Shown: piece after piece, positions 1-8,764 of the stretch
How the letters are laid out: every line of letters starts with the position of its first letter
Numbering within the stretch: the first letter of the stretch is position 1
DNA from: Halolamina sp. CBA1230
GTDB taxonomy: Archaea; Halobacteriota; Halobacteria; Halobacteriales; Haloferacaceae
DNA length: 64,000 nt
Direction of reading: 5' to 3'
Assembly (NCBI RefSeq): GCF_002025255.2
Contig: NZ_CP054587.1
Location: forward strand, 2,840,576-2,904,575
Made by a program: the position numbers and the translations under genes
Notes under the pieces: model-generated
The model's database searches: none
Told to the model about the DNA's origin: nothing
The model's input: only the letters and a program-made list of their open reading frames with translations

Positions 1-103
1 CGTACAGCGACAGCCCCAGCCCGACCGCCGCGACGGCGACCAGCGCTGCCGTCGGGGAAGCCTGCGCGCGTTCAGGCGCCGACGAGCGTGACGCGGTAGC
101 CAT
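1..103 (-). CDS. Archaeal type IV pilin-like protein (N-terminal fragment)
   Basis: An ATG at 101-103 on the minus strand opens a frame that runs off the left edge of the window after 34 residues (begins MATASRSSAPER). A short basic N-terminus with an R-A-Q motif is followed by one hydrophobic segment rich in A, V and L. This is the layout of haloarchaeal pilin-like proteins encoded beside TadA/TadC; from memory it resembles the family catalogued as DUF7285. The start overlaps the end of the preceding gene by about 30 bp, which suggests co-translation. Membrane or pilus-associated localisation is inferred. The C-terminal part is not visible. Confidence 0.55.
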   Translation of the reverse strand, partial: MATASRSSAPERAQASPTAALVAVAAVGLGLSLY

Positions 104-536
104 CCCAACTCACCTCCCTGACGGCGATCCGATCCGACGTGATCCAGCCCGGCTCACGCTCCCGTGCCGTCGCGACCGCCTCGCGGAACGCGTCGCGGTC
201 CCGGAACACTGTCCGTGGCGATCGGCCACGGAGAACGCGCCGGAGCGGGCCGTCGACGACGGCCACGACGGGCCCGAACGCGAACGTCGCCCGCGCGGTG
301 CCGCCGTCGTTGCGCATCGCGACCCCGTGCGGGCGGAGCCGGACAGCCTCGGCGGCGTGATCGTGTGTCGCGCTCGCCGGCGCGTCGCCGGCTGCGACCG
401 CGTCGACGGTGGCTGCGACACCCGCTGCGTCCGGTGCGGGGCGGGCGGGGAGCGATCCGGCGACGGCGAGAAACGCCGCCGCGGCGACCACGAGGCCGGC
501 GTGCAGCGCCGGCGAGTCGACCGGGGGTCCGATCAT
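72..536 (-). CDS. Haloarchaeal pilus-locus membrane-anchored protein (DUF7283-like)
   Basis: 154 residues with one N-terminal hydrophobic segment at about residues 14-30 (LVVAAAAFLAVAGSL) followed by a soluble domain containing FAFGPVVAV and ending VSWDGYRVTLVGA. No catalytic motif is visible. It lies 39 bp downstream of the TadC-like gene on the same strand and overlaps the next pilin-like frame, so it belongs to the same transcription unit. From memory it resembles the family listed as DUF7283 in haloarchaeal pilus loci. The role is probably as a pseudopilin or assembly factor, by context only. Confidence 0.7.
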   Translation of the reverse strand: MIGPPVDSPALHAGLVVAAAAFLAVAGSLPARPAPDAAGVAATVDAVAAGDAPASATHDHAAEAVRLRPHGVAMRNDGGTARATFAFGPVVAVVDGPLRRVLRGRSPRTVFRDRDAFREAVATAREREPGWITSDRIAVREVSWDGYRVTLVGA

Positions 537-575
537 GGACAGCCCTGGTCCCGGTTTCGTACTTGAACCCTCGCC

Positions 576-2327
576 TCAGAGCACCGCCCCCGCGGCGACG
601 ACCGCCGCGACGTACGCCGCCGTCGCGGTGGGCAGCGCGAGCCCGATCCGGTAGCCCAGGAGCGATCGGTCGATCCCGCGCTCCAGCGCGGTCGCCAGCC
701 CGGTCAGGATCGCCGCGAGCAGCAGCACGTAGACGCCGACGACCGGGCCGAGCGAGGGGGGTCCGAGTGTGGTCGTTGCCGTCGACGTACCGCCTCCGCC
801 GAGTGCCCCGCCGACACCGCCCGCGTCCGCCGGAATCCGTCCGACCATCGCCACGGAGACGCCGCCGACCAGCGGCCCGAACAGCGCCGCGGTGTTGGAC
901 AGCGTCCCCGTGATCGCCGCCAGTTCGCGCCGTGCCTCGCGCTCGACTCGGCGGAGTTCGCGGAGGTGGTCGCCCGCTGCCACGAGCGCGTCCCCCGCTG
1001 GGGGTCCTTCCGTCGCTGCGAGTCCGAACAGTCGGCCGGCGTCACGAGCGCGAGGGCTCGGCACGTCCTGGAGTGCGCCGAACCGCCCGAAGAAGGCCTT
1101 CTCCGTCGAGAGTCCAAGCTGTTCCCCCCGCTCGACGGCGGCTCCGAGCAGGTCGCCCGTACCCCCGGGGAGCGCCGCCGCCGCCTCCTCGAGCGCCTGT
1201 TCGACGGCGGTTCCGTCGGCGACGCGCCGACCGACCAGCGCGAGCGCGTCCGGGAGCCCCGACTCCGTTTCACGGACCTGCTTCCGGAGCTCCCTCGCGG
1301 GTGCGAACAGCCAGAGCAGTCCGGCACCGACACCGGCACCGACGGCGACGACGGGCACAGCCCACGGCAGCACGGGCAGACAGCCTGCCCCCGCGATGAC
1401 GCCCACGAACACACCGAGTGCGGCGGCGCTCCGCCGGCGGTCGGGAACGTCGGGGTGGTCGCTGTCGATCCGCGGCGGAGGGAACGAGATCGGTCGCCGT
1501 GCGAGCAGCCAGCCGCTCGCCGCGAGTAGGCCCACGGGAAGGAGCAGATCGTACAGCACTGCAAGCGTGCCGACGCCGATACTCACGCCCGCGAGCCGTG
1601 CCGCGGGGAGGACCCCCACGAGCGCGAGCGGGAGCAACACGCCGAACGCGTACAGCCCCGTCAGCGGCGCCCGGATATCGCCGGCGAACGCCGCTGCGCG
1701 CTCCTCGACGCCCGAACGCACGGCCGAGAGCGCGCGCTCACAGCCCCGTTCGCGTGCGTCCGCGGGGGCGTCGGCGGCGTCGGCGACCAGCGCCGCGGCG
1801 CGTTCGATCCCCGGTGCCGTCTCCCCCCACGCTGCAGCGAACGACGCCAACCCCGCATCAGGCGTTCCGCGCGCCCGTCGAGCGTGCTCCCGCAAGGACG
1901 CTGCGAGATCGCCGTCGCCGGACTGGCCGGCGAACGAGACCGCCCGTTCCAGGCTCGGCTCCACCCTGAGTCGCAGCGTCAGCCGACCGAACAGCGCCGG
2001 CGCGTCACCGACTGCACGAGTGCGGGCGAGTTCGGCGGCGGCGACCGGAACGTTTCGAGCGGCGAGCGGCGGGCCAACACCGAGGCCGATCGCGAGCGGG
2101 AGCAGCGGGAACGCGCCTGTCGCGAGCACCGCAACGATACCGACGACTGCGATGACGCTCCCGACAGCCTCGCCCGCGGCGACTAGCCGGGACGCGTCCG
2201 GCCAGCCGAGTCGATCGCAGGCGTCGATCAGCTCGCCGTCGACGTCGGGGTCCCGTGGCCACGACGACGATAGCTCGTCGACGAAACGAGTGGCACGCTC
2301 CCGTCGACCCCGCGACGGGGCTACCAC
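576..2327 (-). CDS. Type II/IV secretion (TadC/PilC-like) polytopic membrane protein
   Basis: 583 residues. Two T2SSF-like halves, each a soluble helical region followed by hydrophobic helices: the first at about residues 90-220 (AELARTRAVGDAPALFGRLT) and the second at about 345-480 (ESGLPDALALVGRRVADGTA), with further membrane segments around 48-80, 220-270, 300-340, 475-500 and 525-580. This duplicated architecture is that of archaeal PilC/TadC platform proteins, which anchor pilin assembly in the membrane and are driven by the partner ATPase. The start overlaps the end of the ATPase gene by 7 bp, implying translational coupling. The substrate pilins are probably the small genes that follow. 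Confidence 0.9.
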   Translation of the reverse strand: MVAPSRGRRERATRFVDELSSSWPRDPDVDGELIDACDRLGWPDASRLVAAGEAVGSVIAVVGIVAVLATGAFPLLPLAIGLGVGPPLAARNVPVAAAELARTRAVGDAPALFGRLTLRLRVEPSLERAVSFAGQSGDGDLAASLREHARRARGTPDAGLASFAAAWGETAPGIERAAALVADAADAPADARERGCERALSAVRSGVEERAAAFAGDIRAPLTGLYAFGVLLPLALVGVLPAARLAGVSIGVGTLAVLYDLLLPVGLLAASGWLLARRPISFPPPRIDSDHPDVPDRRRSAAALGVFVGVIAGAGCLPVLPWAVPVVAVGAGVGAGLLWLFAPARELRKQVRETESGLPDALALVGRRVADGTAVEQALEEAAAALPGGTGDLLGAAVERGEQLGLSTEKAFFGRFGALQDVPSPRARDAGRLFGLAATEGPPAGDALVAAGDHLRELRRVEREARRELAAITGTLSNTAALFGPLVGGVSVAMVGRIPADAGGVGGALGGGGTSTATTTLGPPSLGPVVGVYVLLLAAILTGLATALERGIDRSLLGYRIGLALPTATAAYVAAVVAAGAVL

Positions 2328-4255
2328 GGTGTCTCACCCGTACCCGAACACTCGTCGCTTTCCTCGGCCCGGATCGCCGCCGGTCGCGTGACGCCGTCGG
2401 CCGCGAGCGAGCGCAGGTGGTCGGCCCGTGCGTCCAGCGTCGCCAGCGTCTCACCGTACCCCTCTCCGGGCACCGTGAGATCCGCGAGCAGGCTGCTCTC
2501 GCCGCGGTCGAGCCGTCCGGTCGGTTCGAGGTCGTCGCCGTCGAGCGCGAACAGTGGCCGGAGTTCGGCCCCGCCGGCGACCGACTCCACCTCCTCGATC
2601 GCGACCGCGCGCCGCCCCCGCTCGGTGTCGGCGACGGTGAGCACGAACCCCGTCGCGGCGAACGCGGACTCGCTCACGCCGAGATCCTCGGTCATCCTGG
2701 TCTGCACCGCGTCGGCGCCGTCGCCGTGGACCGTCCCGAGAACCGTCCCCGAGGCGGCGCCGACGCGCATCGCCTCGTACAGCGTGCCAGCCTCCTCGCC
2801 CCGAACCTCACCGACGACCAGCGCCCCTTCGCCGAGGCGGAGCGCTGTCCGGAGCGCGGACGCGGGGCTCGTCTCGCCGGTCTCGTCGTCGCCGCGGGCG
2901 ACCCGGAGCGACTGCACGTCGCGCCCCGCCGCCCGGAGCGCTGCGGCGGGGAGTTCGGGCGTGTCCTCGATCAGTACTGTCCGTGTCCGGCGGGGCAGCG
3001 CCCACAGCAACGCGCCGAGCGTCGTCGTCTTCCCCGCACCGCGGGCGCCGGCGACCAGTCCGGTCCCGCCGCGCTCGACCGCCAGCGAGAGCAGTGCTGC
3101 CGCCCGCGGCGTCAGCGAATCGGTGGCGACGAGTCGGGGGAGCGTCCACGGCTCCGAGTCGTGGCGGCGGACGGCGAAGGCGGGTCCGGGCGAGAGCGGC
3201 CGCGTGACGCCGGCGATCCGGACCTGCTCGCGGTCGTCCGGCGGGCCGACGGGGAGCGTCGCGTCCACCTGTGGGCTCGCCCGCGAGAACGCGCGCCCGC
3301 TGGATCGACGGACCCGCGAGGCGAGCGTCCCGACTCCCTCCGGGGTGAGCCGGATGTTCGTCGGCATCGCTTCGCTGTCGACGACGACCCGGACTGGCGT
3401 CTCCGAGGCGGGCGCGGTGACGTACACGTCCGAGACACGGTCGTCCGCGAACAGGTCCGCGAGCACGCCGTTGCCGCGCGTGTGTTTCCTGAGCGTGGCC
3501 GAGAGCGCCGCTACCGGATCGTCGGCGTCGGCCACCTCACGTACGGCGCGAGCAGGGCCGAGATCACCCGTCTCCTCGGTCGTCGCCAGCCGCGCCGCCG
3601 CCGCGTCGAGCAGTTCGAACGCCCGCGTGTCGAACGACGCCGACGCAGGGGTGAGGTGGTACACGCCCGTCCCGGCCGCCGAATCGATCGCGTACCGCCG
3701 GACCGTTCCGCCGGTCGAAAGCTCCGTGGTGTCGCGCAGTCGCGCGTCGGCCGGCGGCCGGTGGTCGATCCCGACACGCGCGATCGTCGGGCCGTCGTGG
3801 GAACGCAACGCCGCCTCGTGATCGTCGGCGCGTTCGGCACCCGCCGCGAGCCCGGTTTCGGCAGCGAGGCGGCCCACCGGGCCGGCTCGGCCGGTCGCTT
3901 CGCGGGCAGCCCGCAGCGGCGCCGTCCGTGCGGTCGCGGCGATCTCGGCGTCGTGGTGTTCGGCCAGCGCAGCGAACCGGCCGGCAGCGTGGAGCAGACC
4001 GACGGCGTCGTCGTCGTACCAGCGCTCGTAGCCCGCCGATCGAACCCGAACGGCGTCGGCGTCCCGGTCGGCGAGCGCGTCGACCGCGGTCGCCCGACAC
4101 GCCGGTTCGCTGGCGAGATCGCCGTCGCCCTGACAGTCGTCGGCGTCGATGCGGAGCTCGACGCGGTCCTCGACCCCTGTTCCGGCGGGTTCGGCGAACG
4201 ACGGTCGGCAGCCACACGCGTCGTCGTCCTCGCCCCGCCAGGGAAGCAGTGACAT
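2321..4255 (-). CDS. Type II/IV secretion system ATPase (TadA/PilB-like)
   Basis: 644 residues from the ATG at 4253-4255; the open frame continues upstream but without typical composition. Cytoplasmic pilus-assembly ATPase. Visible are an N-terminal part with scattered cysteines (CGC near residue 14, then two further single Cys), the N2 domain (VSDVYVTAPASETPVRVVVD), Walker A GARGAGKTTT, a Walker B/Asp-box region LVVGEVRGEEAGTLYEAMR and a His box GTVHGDGAD. The family hexamerises and powers pilin polymerisation with the TadC-like protein encoded next, whose start it overlaps. The N-terminal cysteines could bind metal, which is inference. Which surface structure it builds cannot be told from the sequence. 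Confidence 0.93.
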   Translation of the reverse strand: MSLLPWRGEDDDACGCRPSFAEPAGTGVEDRVELRIDADDCQGDGDLASEPACRATAVDALADRDADAVRVRSAGYERWYDDDAVGLLHAAGRFAALAEHHDAEIAATARTAPLRAAREATGRAGPVGRLAAETGLAAGAERADDHEAALRSHDGPTIARVGIDHRPPADARLRDTTELSTGGTVRRYAIDSAAGTGVYHLTPASASFDTRAFELLDAAAARLATTEETGDLGPARAVREVADADDPVAALSATLRKHTRGNGVLADLFADDRVSDVYVTAPASETPVRVVVDSEAMPTNIRLTPEGVGTLASRVRRSSGRAFSRASPQVDATLPVGPPDDREQVRIAGVTRPLSPGPAFAVRRHDSEPWTLPRLVATDSLTPRAAALLSLAVERGGTGLVAGARGAGKTTTLGALLWALPRRTRTVLIEDTPELPAAALRAAGRDVQSLRVARGDDETGETSPASALRTALRLGEGALVVGEVRGEEAGTLYEAMRVGAASGTVLGTVHGDGADAVQTRMTEDLGVSESAFAATGFVLTVADTERGRRAVAIEEVESVAGGAELRPLFALDGDDLEPTGRLDRGESSLLADLTVPGEGYGETLATLDARADHLRSLAADGVTRPAAIRAEESDECSGTGETPW

Positions 4256-4317
4256 AGCGCGGGTGGTCGCGCTCTCCCCCTTGAACTCTCGGGGAGCGTC
4301 GACGGGCAGTCCTTCGA

Positions 4318-4743
4318 CTACGTCGTCAGTCGAACGGTGACAGCGCGGCCGTCGTCGCCGTCGACGAGGCCGAGCGTCAACCGATGCTCCCCGGGCGTGC
4401 CGAACCGAACGGTCCCGTCGGGCAACGCGAGCGGGAGTGTGAGCCGGCGCGTCCGGGTAGCGTCGTTCTGGAGCGTGTATCGGACCGCACACGCGGGCTC
4501 ACAGCCGACGGCGAACGTGTCGACACCGACAGCCACCAGCGATCCGGCTGGGATCGAGACGGTGACGACCCGCCGTGCGCCGGGATCGTCGGCGGCGAGC
4601 AGCGACGCCCCCGCACGCTCCAGTCGGCCGACGTCACGGTCGAGCCCCGCGGCTGTTCGGTCGGCCGCCGCCGACTCGACCGCTGGGAACGACGCCGCGA
4701 GCAGCGCGGCCGCAAGCGCCACCGCGAGCAGGGCTCGGATCAC
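4318..4743 (-). CDS. Exported haloarchaeal protein (DUF7311-like)
   Basis: 141 residues starting MIRALLAVALAAALLAASFP, a clear N-terminal hydrophobic signal or anchor, followed by a beta-rich domain without cysteine ligands or catalytic motifs (two Cys at VGCEPACAV). From memory it resembles DUF7311, found beside DUF7310 and TadA in many haloarchaea. The ATG overlaps the stop of the coiled-coil gene upstream by 4 bp, and the TadA gene starts about 60 bp downstream on the same strand. A role in pilus biogenesis is therefore likely but unproven. Confidence 0.75.
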   Translation of the reverse strand: MIRALLAVALAAALLAASFPAVESAAADRTAAGLDRDVGRLERAGASLLAADDPGARRVVTVSIPAGSLVAVGVDTFAVGCEPACAVRYTLQNDATRTRRLTLPLALPDGTVRFGTPGEHRLTLGLVDGDDGRAVTVRLTT

Positions 4744-5156
4744 CGGAGGTCGTGCAAGCGTTCGCGCAGCCCACGTTCGGCCGGTTCGTCGGCCTCGTCA
4801 GCCTCAGCGGCTGCGTCCGTGTCGGCAGACGCCGACAGCACTGCGATACTCTCGGCTTCGTCTCGGGGGACGGGAGTGTCGGCCTCGCCGAGGCGGCGCT
4901 CCAGCCGTTCGACCGCCGCGACGGCGGCGTCAGCGCGGCGTTCGACCGACTCGTTCACCGCGGAGACGCCCCCGAGAAACCCGCGGATCGACTGCACCGC
5001 GGCGTCGAGTTCGTTGAGTCTGGATTCGAGCGTCTCGACCCGTTGTTCGAGATCATCGACGCCGTCGCTGTCGGCTCCGATTCGATCCCGCTCCCCGTCG
5101 AGTGCGCGCTCGACGGCTGCCAGCCGTCGTTCCAGCTCCGTGTCGCTGTCGGACAT
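4740..5156 (-). CDS. Coiled-coil protein (DUF7310-like)
   Basis: 138 residues from the ATG at 5154-5156; start chosen because the upstream frame lacks haloarchaeal composition. Residues 1-55 form a heptad-rich coiled coil (ELERRLAAVERALDGERD, DLEQRVETLESRLNELD), then a second helical stretch (VERRADAAVAAVERLERRLG) and an acidic linker. It matches from memory the haloarchaeal DUF7310 coiled-coil family. First gene of the minus-strand pilus operon, divergent from cetZ across a 96-bp region. Probably cytosolic; function unknown. Confidence 0.8.
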   Translation of the reverse strand: MSDSDTELERRLAAVERALDGERDRIGADSDGVDDLEQRVETLESRLNELDAAVQSIRGFLGGVSAVNESVERRADAAVAAVERLERRLGEADTPVPRDEAESIAVLSASADTDAAAEADEADEPAERGLRERLHDLR

Positions 5157-5217
5157 GGGACGGGCTGGTCGCCCGATCGCTGATAAGTATCGGGATGCAG
5201 GACACTCCTCAGGCGGG

Positions 5218-5232
5218 AGAATCTTAAGGCGG
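5218..5232 (+). promoter_or_regulatory. Promoter of cetZ (TATA-like CTTAAG)
   Basis: CTTAAG at 5223-5228 is centred about 27 bp before the cetZ ATG at 5253, the spacing expected for a leaderless haloarchaeal transcript. The divergent pilus operon probably uses the AT-rich GATAAGTATC at about 5183-5192. Confidence 0.5.
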
Positions 5233-5252
5233 GCCGGAACGAACGGGGAGCC

Positions 5253-6386
5253 ATGAAGACGGTCCTCGTTGGCGTCGGGCAGGCGGGCGGAAAGGTGACG
5301 ACTGCACTGGCCGAGTACGACGACGAGATGGGGTTCCACGCGGTCCGGGACGCTCTCGCGGTCAACACCGCGAAAGCCGACCTCCGCGATATCCCGCTCG
5401 ACACGGTGTTGATCGGCCAGGACGTCGTGAAAGGCCACGGTGTCGGCGGCGACAACGAACTCGGCGCGGAGGTGATGCAGAACGACGCCGACGAAGTGAT
5501 GAGCGAACTGAGCGGCAAGATCGGCTCCAAGACGGAGGCGATCTTCGTCGTCGCCGGCCTCGGCGGCGGCACCGGCTCCGGCGGCGCGCCCGTACTCGCG
5601 AAGGAGTTGAGCCGGGTGTACGACGTCCCCGTCTACGCCATCGGCATCCTCCCCGGCCGCGACGAGGGGGCCTTGTACCAGGCCAATGCGGGGCGGTCGT
5701 TGAAGACGCTCGCCCGCGAGGCGGACGCGACGATCCTGATCGACAACGACGCCTGGCGCGAAGCGGGCGACAGCGTCGCGGAAGGGATGGCCGCGATCAA
5801 CGAGAGCATCGCGCGCCGGATCGGCCTGCTGCTCGCCGCGGGCGAACCCGTTGAGGACCGCTCGCTCGGACTTGGTGGCGGCGGACTCGACCGCGACGTG
5901 GCCCAGAGCGTCGTCGACACCAGCGAGGTGATCAACACGCTCCGGTCGGGCGGCTTGGCGGCAGTGGGCTACGCCGAGTCCGAAGCCAGCGACGACCCCG
6001 ACGAGAACGTCAACGTCGTCACGAGCACGACCCGACAGGCGCTGTTCACGGGGACGAGCCTCCCGAACGCGAGCGAGGCCGACGCCGCGCTGCTGGTCGT
6101 CGCCGGGCGCCCCGACACGCTCTCCCGCAAGGGCGTCGAGCGCGCCCGCTCGTGGATCGAGGAGGAGACCGGCAGCATGCAGGTCCGCGGCGGCGACTTC
6201 CCGCTCGACACCGACAAGATCTCCTCGCTGGTGCTGCTGAGCGGCGTCGAACGCTCCGACCGCGTCCAGGAGTTCATGAACCGCGCCGCCGACGCGCAGG
6301 CCGAGGCCGAGCAGCGCGACGAGGGCCAGCGCAAGCGCGACGCCGCCGACGCGTTCCAGAACGACGAACTCGACGACCTCCTCTGA
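5253..6386 (+). CDS. cetZ: CetZ family tubulin-like GTPase
   Basis: 377 residues. The nucleotide-binding signatures are visible: N-terminal GVGQAGGKVTTAL and the tubulin/FtsZ signature GGGTGSGGAPV near residues 103-113, followed by a long Rossmann-like GTPase domain and a C-terminal acidic tail ending ELDDLL. CetZ proteins are the archaeal tubulin-superfamily group that controls cell shape and motility in Haloferax; they are cytoplasmic and polymerise under the membrane. The N-terminal Q-A-G-G-K pattern and the lack of the FtsZ leader distinguish it from the FtsZ1 encoded about 3 kb away. Which CetZ paralogue this is cannot be decided. It reads divergently from the pilus operon. Confidence 0.93.
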   Translation: MKTVLVGVGQAGGKVTTALAEYDDEMGFHAVRDALAVNTAKADLRDIPLDTVLIGQDVVKGHGVGGDNELGAEVMQNDADEVMSELSGKIGSKTEAIFVVAGLGGGTGSGGAPVLAKELSRVYDVPVYAIGILPGRDEGALYQANAGRSLKTLAREADATILIDNDAWREAGDSVAEGMAAINESIARRIGLLLAAGEPVEDRSLGLGGGGLDRDVAQSVVDTSEVINTLRSGGLAAVGYAESEASDDPDENVNVVTSTTRQALFTGTSLPNASEADAALLVVAGRPDTLSRKGVERARSWIEEETGSMQVRGGDFPLDTDKISSLVLLSGVERSDRVQEFMNRAADAQAEAEQRDEGQRKRDAADAFQNDELDDLL

Positions 6387-6461
6387 CCACGACGCGTCGA
6401 GGGCGTCGCCACCCACAGGGTGCCCGTCGGCTATTTCCCCTCGGCGCCCCCACCGTCGAGC

Positions 6462-6968
6462 ATGCGCGAGTACGCCGACGATCCGCCGGTCGAGGAACGG
6501 ATCGGCGACGCCCTCCGGGAGCACGACGCCACGGTCGCCGTCGCCGAGTCCTGCACGGGCGGGCTGATCGGGTCGCTGCTGACCGACGTGCCGGGCTCCT
6601 CGGAGTACTTCGACCGCTCGGTCGTGACCTACTCCTACGACGCCAAGCTCGAGGAACTCGCGGTCTCCCGGGAGAGCCTCGACGACCACGGCGCGGTCTC
6701 GGCGCGCGTCGCCGAGCAGATGGCCGCCGGCGTGCGCGACACCGCGGGGACGACGTTCGGCCTCTCGACGACCGGGATCGCTGGCCCCGAGGGCGGCAGC
6801 GAGGAGAAACCCGTGGGGACGGTGTTCATCGGCCGCGCCTACGCCGCCGACTGGGGGACCGGCGGCTCCTACACCGAGGTCTCGCGGCACGTCTTCGACG
6901 GCGACCGGACCGAGATCAAAGAGCAGATCGCGCGGAAAGCGTTGGCGCTGTTACTCGACGAACTCTGA
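6462..6968 (+). CDS. CinA C-terminal domain protein (NMN amidohydrolase-like)
   Basis: 168 residues from ATG 6462; an upstream in-frame start at 6420 would add a proline-rich, non-conserved leader. The CinA_C signatures are present: VAVAESCTGGLIGSLLTDVP near residues 25-44 and the loop TTGIAGPEGGSEEKPVGTVF. The family deamidates nicotinamide mononucleotide in pyridine-nucleotide salvage; stand-alone C-terminal domains like this one lack the N-terminal COG1058 domain. Cytosolic. The next gene follows 46 bp later on the same strand. Confidence 0.88.
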   Translation: MREYADDPPVEERIGDALREHDATVAVAESCTGGLIGSLLTDVPGSSEYFDRSVVTYSYDAKLEELAVSRESLDDHGAVSARVAEQMAAGVRDTAGTTFGLSTTGIAGPEGGSEEKPVGTVFIGRAYAADWGTGGSYTEVSRHVFDGDRTEIKEQIARKALALLLDEL

Positions 6969-7014
6969 GCCGTCGACCGAAACGTTTTGCGGGGTGCCGG
7001 CCGCGCACACGGGT

Positions 7015-7512
7015 ATGGACAAGAAAGGCCACGTCCTCAACGCCCTGTTGCTGGCCATCGGCGTCGGCTACGTGCTCGAGCCCGCCGGCGACGTGACGAC
7101 GTTCGTCGCCATCGCCGAGGTGTCGCTGCCGCTGGTGTTGGGCGCGCTGTTCCCGGACGTGGACACCGCGTTCGGCAAACACCGCAAGACGCTGCACAAC
7201 CTTCCCGTGCTCGGGATCGCGCTGGCGTACCCCTACTTCTTCGGCAACCTCAGCTTCGTCTGGGCGGGGATCCTCAGCCACTACGTGCTCGACATGCTGG
7301 GGAGCAAGCGCGGCATCGCGCTGTTCTACCCGTTCTGGAGCGAGGAGTTCGGCTCGCCGACCGGTGTTACGACCACGAGCACGTACGCCGACGTGGTCAC
7401 CATCGTCGTCACGCTGATCGAGATCGGGGTGTTCGCGGCGTTCGTCCACCTGCTCCCCCAGTACCTCCCCCCCGGGCTGGAGCTGAGCGGGGTGACGACG
7501 ATGATGGGTTAG
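7015..7512 (+). CDS. DUF457 (YdjM-like) membrane-bound metal-dependent hydrolase
   Basis: 165 residues from ATG 7015, which gives the conserved beginning MDKKGHVLNALLLA. Four to five hydrophobic helices. Conserved polar residues are H6 (GH near the start), the cluster DVDTAFGKHRKTLHN and HYVLDMLGSKRG, the histidine/aspartate pattern of the DUF457/YdjM family of membrane proteins annotated as metal-dependent hydrolases. The true substrate is unknown. The gene ends converging with the PHP-domain gene (stop codons overlap). Confidence 0.85.
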   Translation: MDKKGHVLNALLLAIGVGYVLEPAGDVTTFVAIAEVSLPLVLGALFPDVDTAFGKHRKTLHNLPVLGIALAYPYFFGNLSFVWAGILSHYVLDMLGSKRGIALFYPFWSEEFGSPTGVTTTSTYADVVTIVVTLIEIGVFAAFVHLLPQYLPPGLELSGVTTMMG

Positions 7513-8270
7513 TACACCGCGACGTCGTCGAACCGGCCGCCGTAGGCGATGTGGTCGGGGTGGGTCGGCTCGGTACCCGAGAGGAACAGGCGGTCGATCT
7601 TCCCCCACGAGTTCTCGTACCCCAGGTGGGCGAACTCCGCGAGGTTCCAGAAGCGGTGGCGCGGGCCGGAACGGTGGACCACCTGTCGGTCGACGCCGGA
7701 GGCTAGCGCCTCCACGAGGTCGGCCTCGCTGTCGATATCGGTCTCGAACTCGGTCCACGCCTCCCCGATGGCGCCCCGAACGTGGGCGTACGACGAGCCG
7801 AACGCCTGGAGGCCGGCCTCCTCGGTGATGCGTTTGGCGCGCTTGTTGACGTGTGGCGGCGATTTGACGTTGTAGCTCTCGACGGCGTCGATGTGGTCGG
7901 CGTAGGCTCGGATCTCCGGTTGGCCGAGGCTGACGTTCAACAGCGTCGGATGCGGGACACAGAGCGCGGCGCCCTGATCGGCGAGCGCGGAGAGTGCACC
8001 TTCGAAGGAGACGAAGTCCGGCACCGGGTCGGAGAGCCCCACGGCGAGGATGTGACGGCGGTTCTGCCAGTTCCCCGTGAATATCTCACGCCCCGGCACG
8101 ACCAGCAGCTCGTCGTCGCTGTGGCGTTCGGCCCGCTCCCGGATCTCCGGCAGTCGCGTGAAGTGGGGTGCGTACACCAGCACGTCGATCCCCCGGGCTT
8201 TCGCCCGCTCGACGACCCGCCCGTCGAGCACCTTGACGTGCATGTCGACCCGCGTCGGCGCCGTAGTCAC
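7509..8270 (-). CDS. PHP-domain metal-dependent phosphoesterase-like protein
   Basis: 253 residues if the GTG at 8268-8270 is used; an ATG at 8241-8243 gives 244. The GTG is preferred because it keeps the first core strand TRVDMHVKVLD before the conserved segment DVLVYAPHFTRLPEI. Further PHP-type histidines and acids are in VVPGREIFTG, LCVPHPTLLN and AFGSSYAHVRGAIG. PHP proteins use a trinuclear metal centre for phosphoester hydrolysis; the substrate here is unknown. It converges with the DUF457 gene and faces away from the zinc-finger gene across about 96 bp. Confidence 0.8.
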   Translation of the reverse strand: MTTAPTRVDMHVKVLDGRVVERAKARGIDVLVYAPHFTRLPEIRERAERHSDDELLVVPGREIFTGNWQNRRHILAVGLSDPVPDFVSFEGALSALADQGAALCVPHPTLLNVSLGQPEIRAYADHIDAVESYNVKSPPHVNKRAKRITEEAGLQAFGSSYAHVRGAIGEAWTEFETDIDSEADLVEALASGVDRQVVHRSGPRHRFWNLAEFAHLGYENSWGKIDRLFLSGTEPTHPDHIAYGGRFDDVAVY

Positions 8271-8366
8271 GTTCGACTGCAGTCGGTCGCCGCCCAAATA
8301 GCCTCCGTGTTCGATGTCGGGCGTCGGGGAGAACGCTTTTGCCGCCCCCACCCCGAAGGAGCGCGT

Positions 8367-8666
8367 ATGAGCCGCTGGAACTGCGGGATCGCCGGCTGTG
8401 GCCGGGAGTTCGACGGTCCCGAGGCCGTGATCGTCCACCAGACGACCGAACACCAGCGCCACGAGTGTGAGGTGTGTGGCACCATCGTCCCGGAGGGGTA
8501 CTTCGCCATCCGCCACGCGTTCGACGAGCACACCCGCGCGGAGTACGTGCGCGCCTACGACGCCGACGGGAGCGACGTGCGCGCCCGTGAAGGGATCAAA
8601 GAGGAGATCGAGGAGAACGCGGATCTCCAGAGCGTCGTCGACCGACTCAACGGCAACTCGGAGTAG
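8367..8666 (+). CDS. Haloarchaeal C2H2-type zinc-finger protein (DUF7565-like)
   Basis: 99 residues. Two zinc-binding units are visible: C-x4-C with two histidines in VHQTTEHQRH, then CEVCGTIVPEGYFAIRHAFDEH. The C-terminal third is helical and charged. From memory it corresponds to the haloarchaeal family DUF7565. A nucleic-acid or protein interaction role is likely for such fingers but no function is established. It is transcribed alone and divergently from the PHP gene. Confidence 0.82.
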   Translation: MSRWNCGIAGCGREFDGPEAVIVHQTTEHQRHECEVCGTIVPEGYFAIRHAFDEHTRAEYVRAYDADGSDVRAREGIKEEIEENADLQSVVDRLNGNSE

Positions 8667-8764
8667 CGTCGCGAACGCTCGTTCTCTGGCGGGAGCCTAC
8701 CGCCCGGCGTCTCGCGAGTCGCTCCGCTCCCCGTTCGACTGGTTCGAGGAGCGGTTCGCTCCGC

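Noticed and set aside
164..913. Long plus-strand frame opposite the pilus genes
   Set aside because: Arginine- and proline-rich composition typical of the antisense frame of high-GC genes; the minus-strand TadC-like protein has clear helices and motifs.
2255..4252. 665-residue plus-strand frame
   Set aside because: Antisense shadow of the TadA ATPase, with no recognisable motif and unrealistic amino-acid composition for a halophile.
8667..8764. Possible extra gene between the zinc-finger gene and spt5
   Set aside because: 98 bp of GCTCCGCTC-type low-complexity sequence without a usable frame; more likely a convergent transcription end region.
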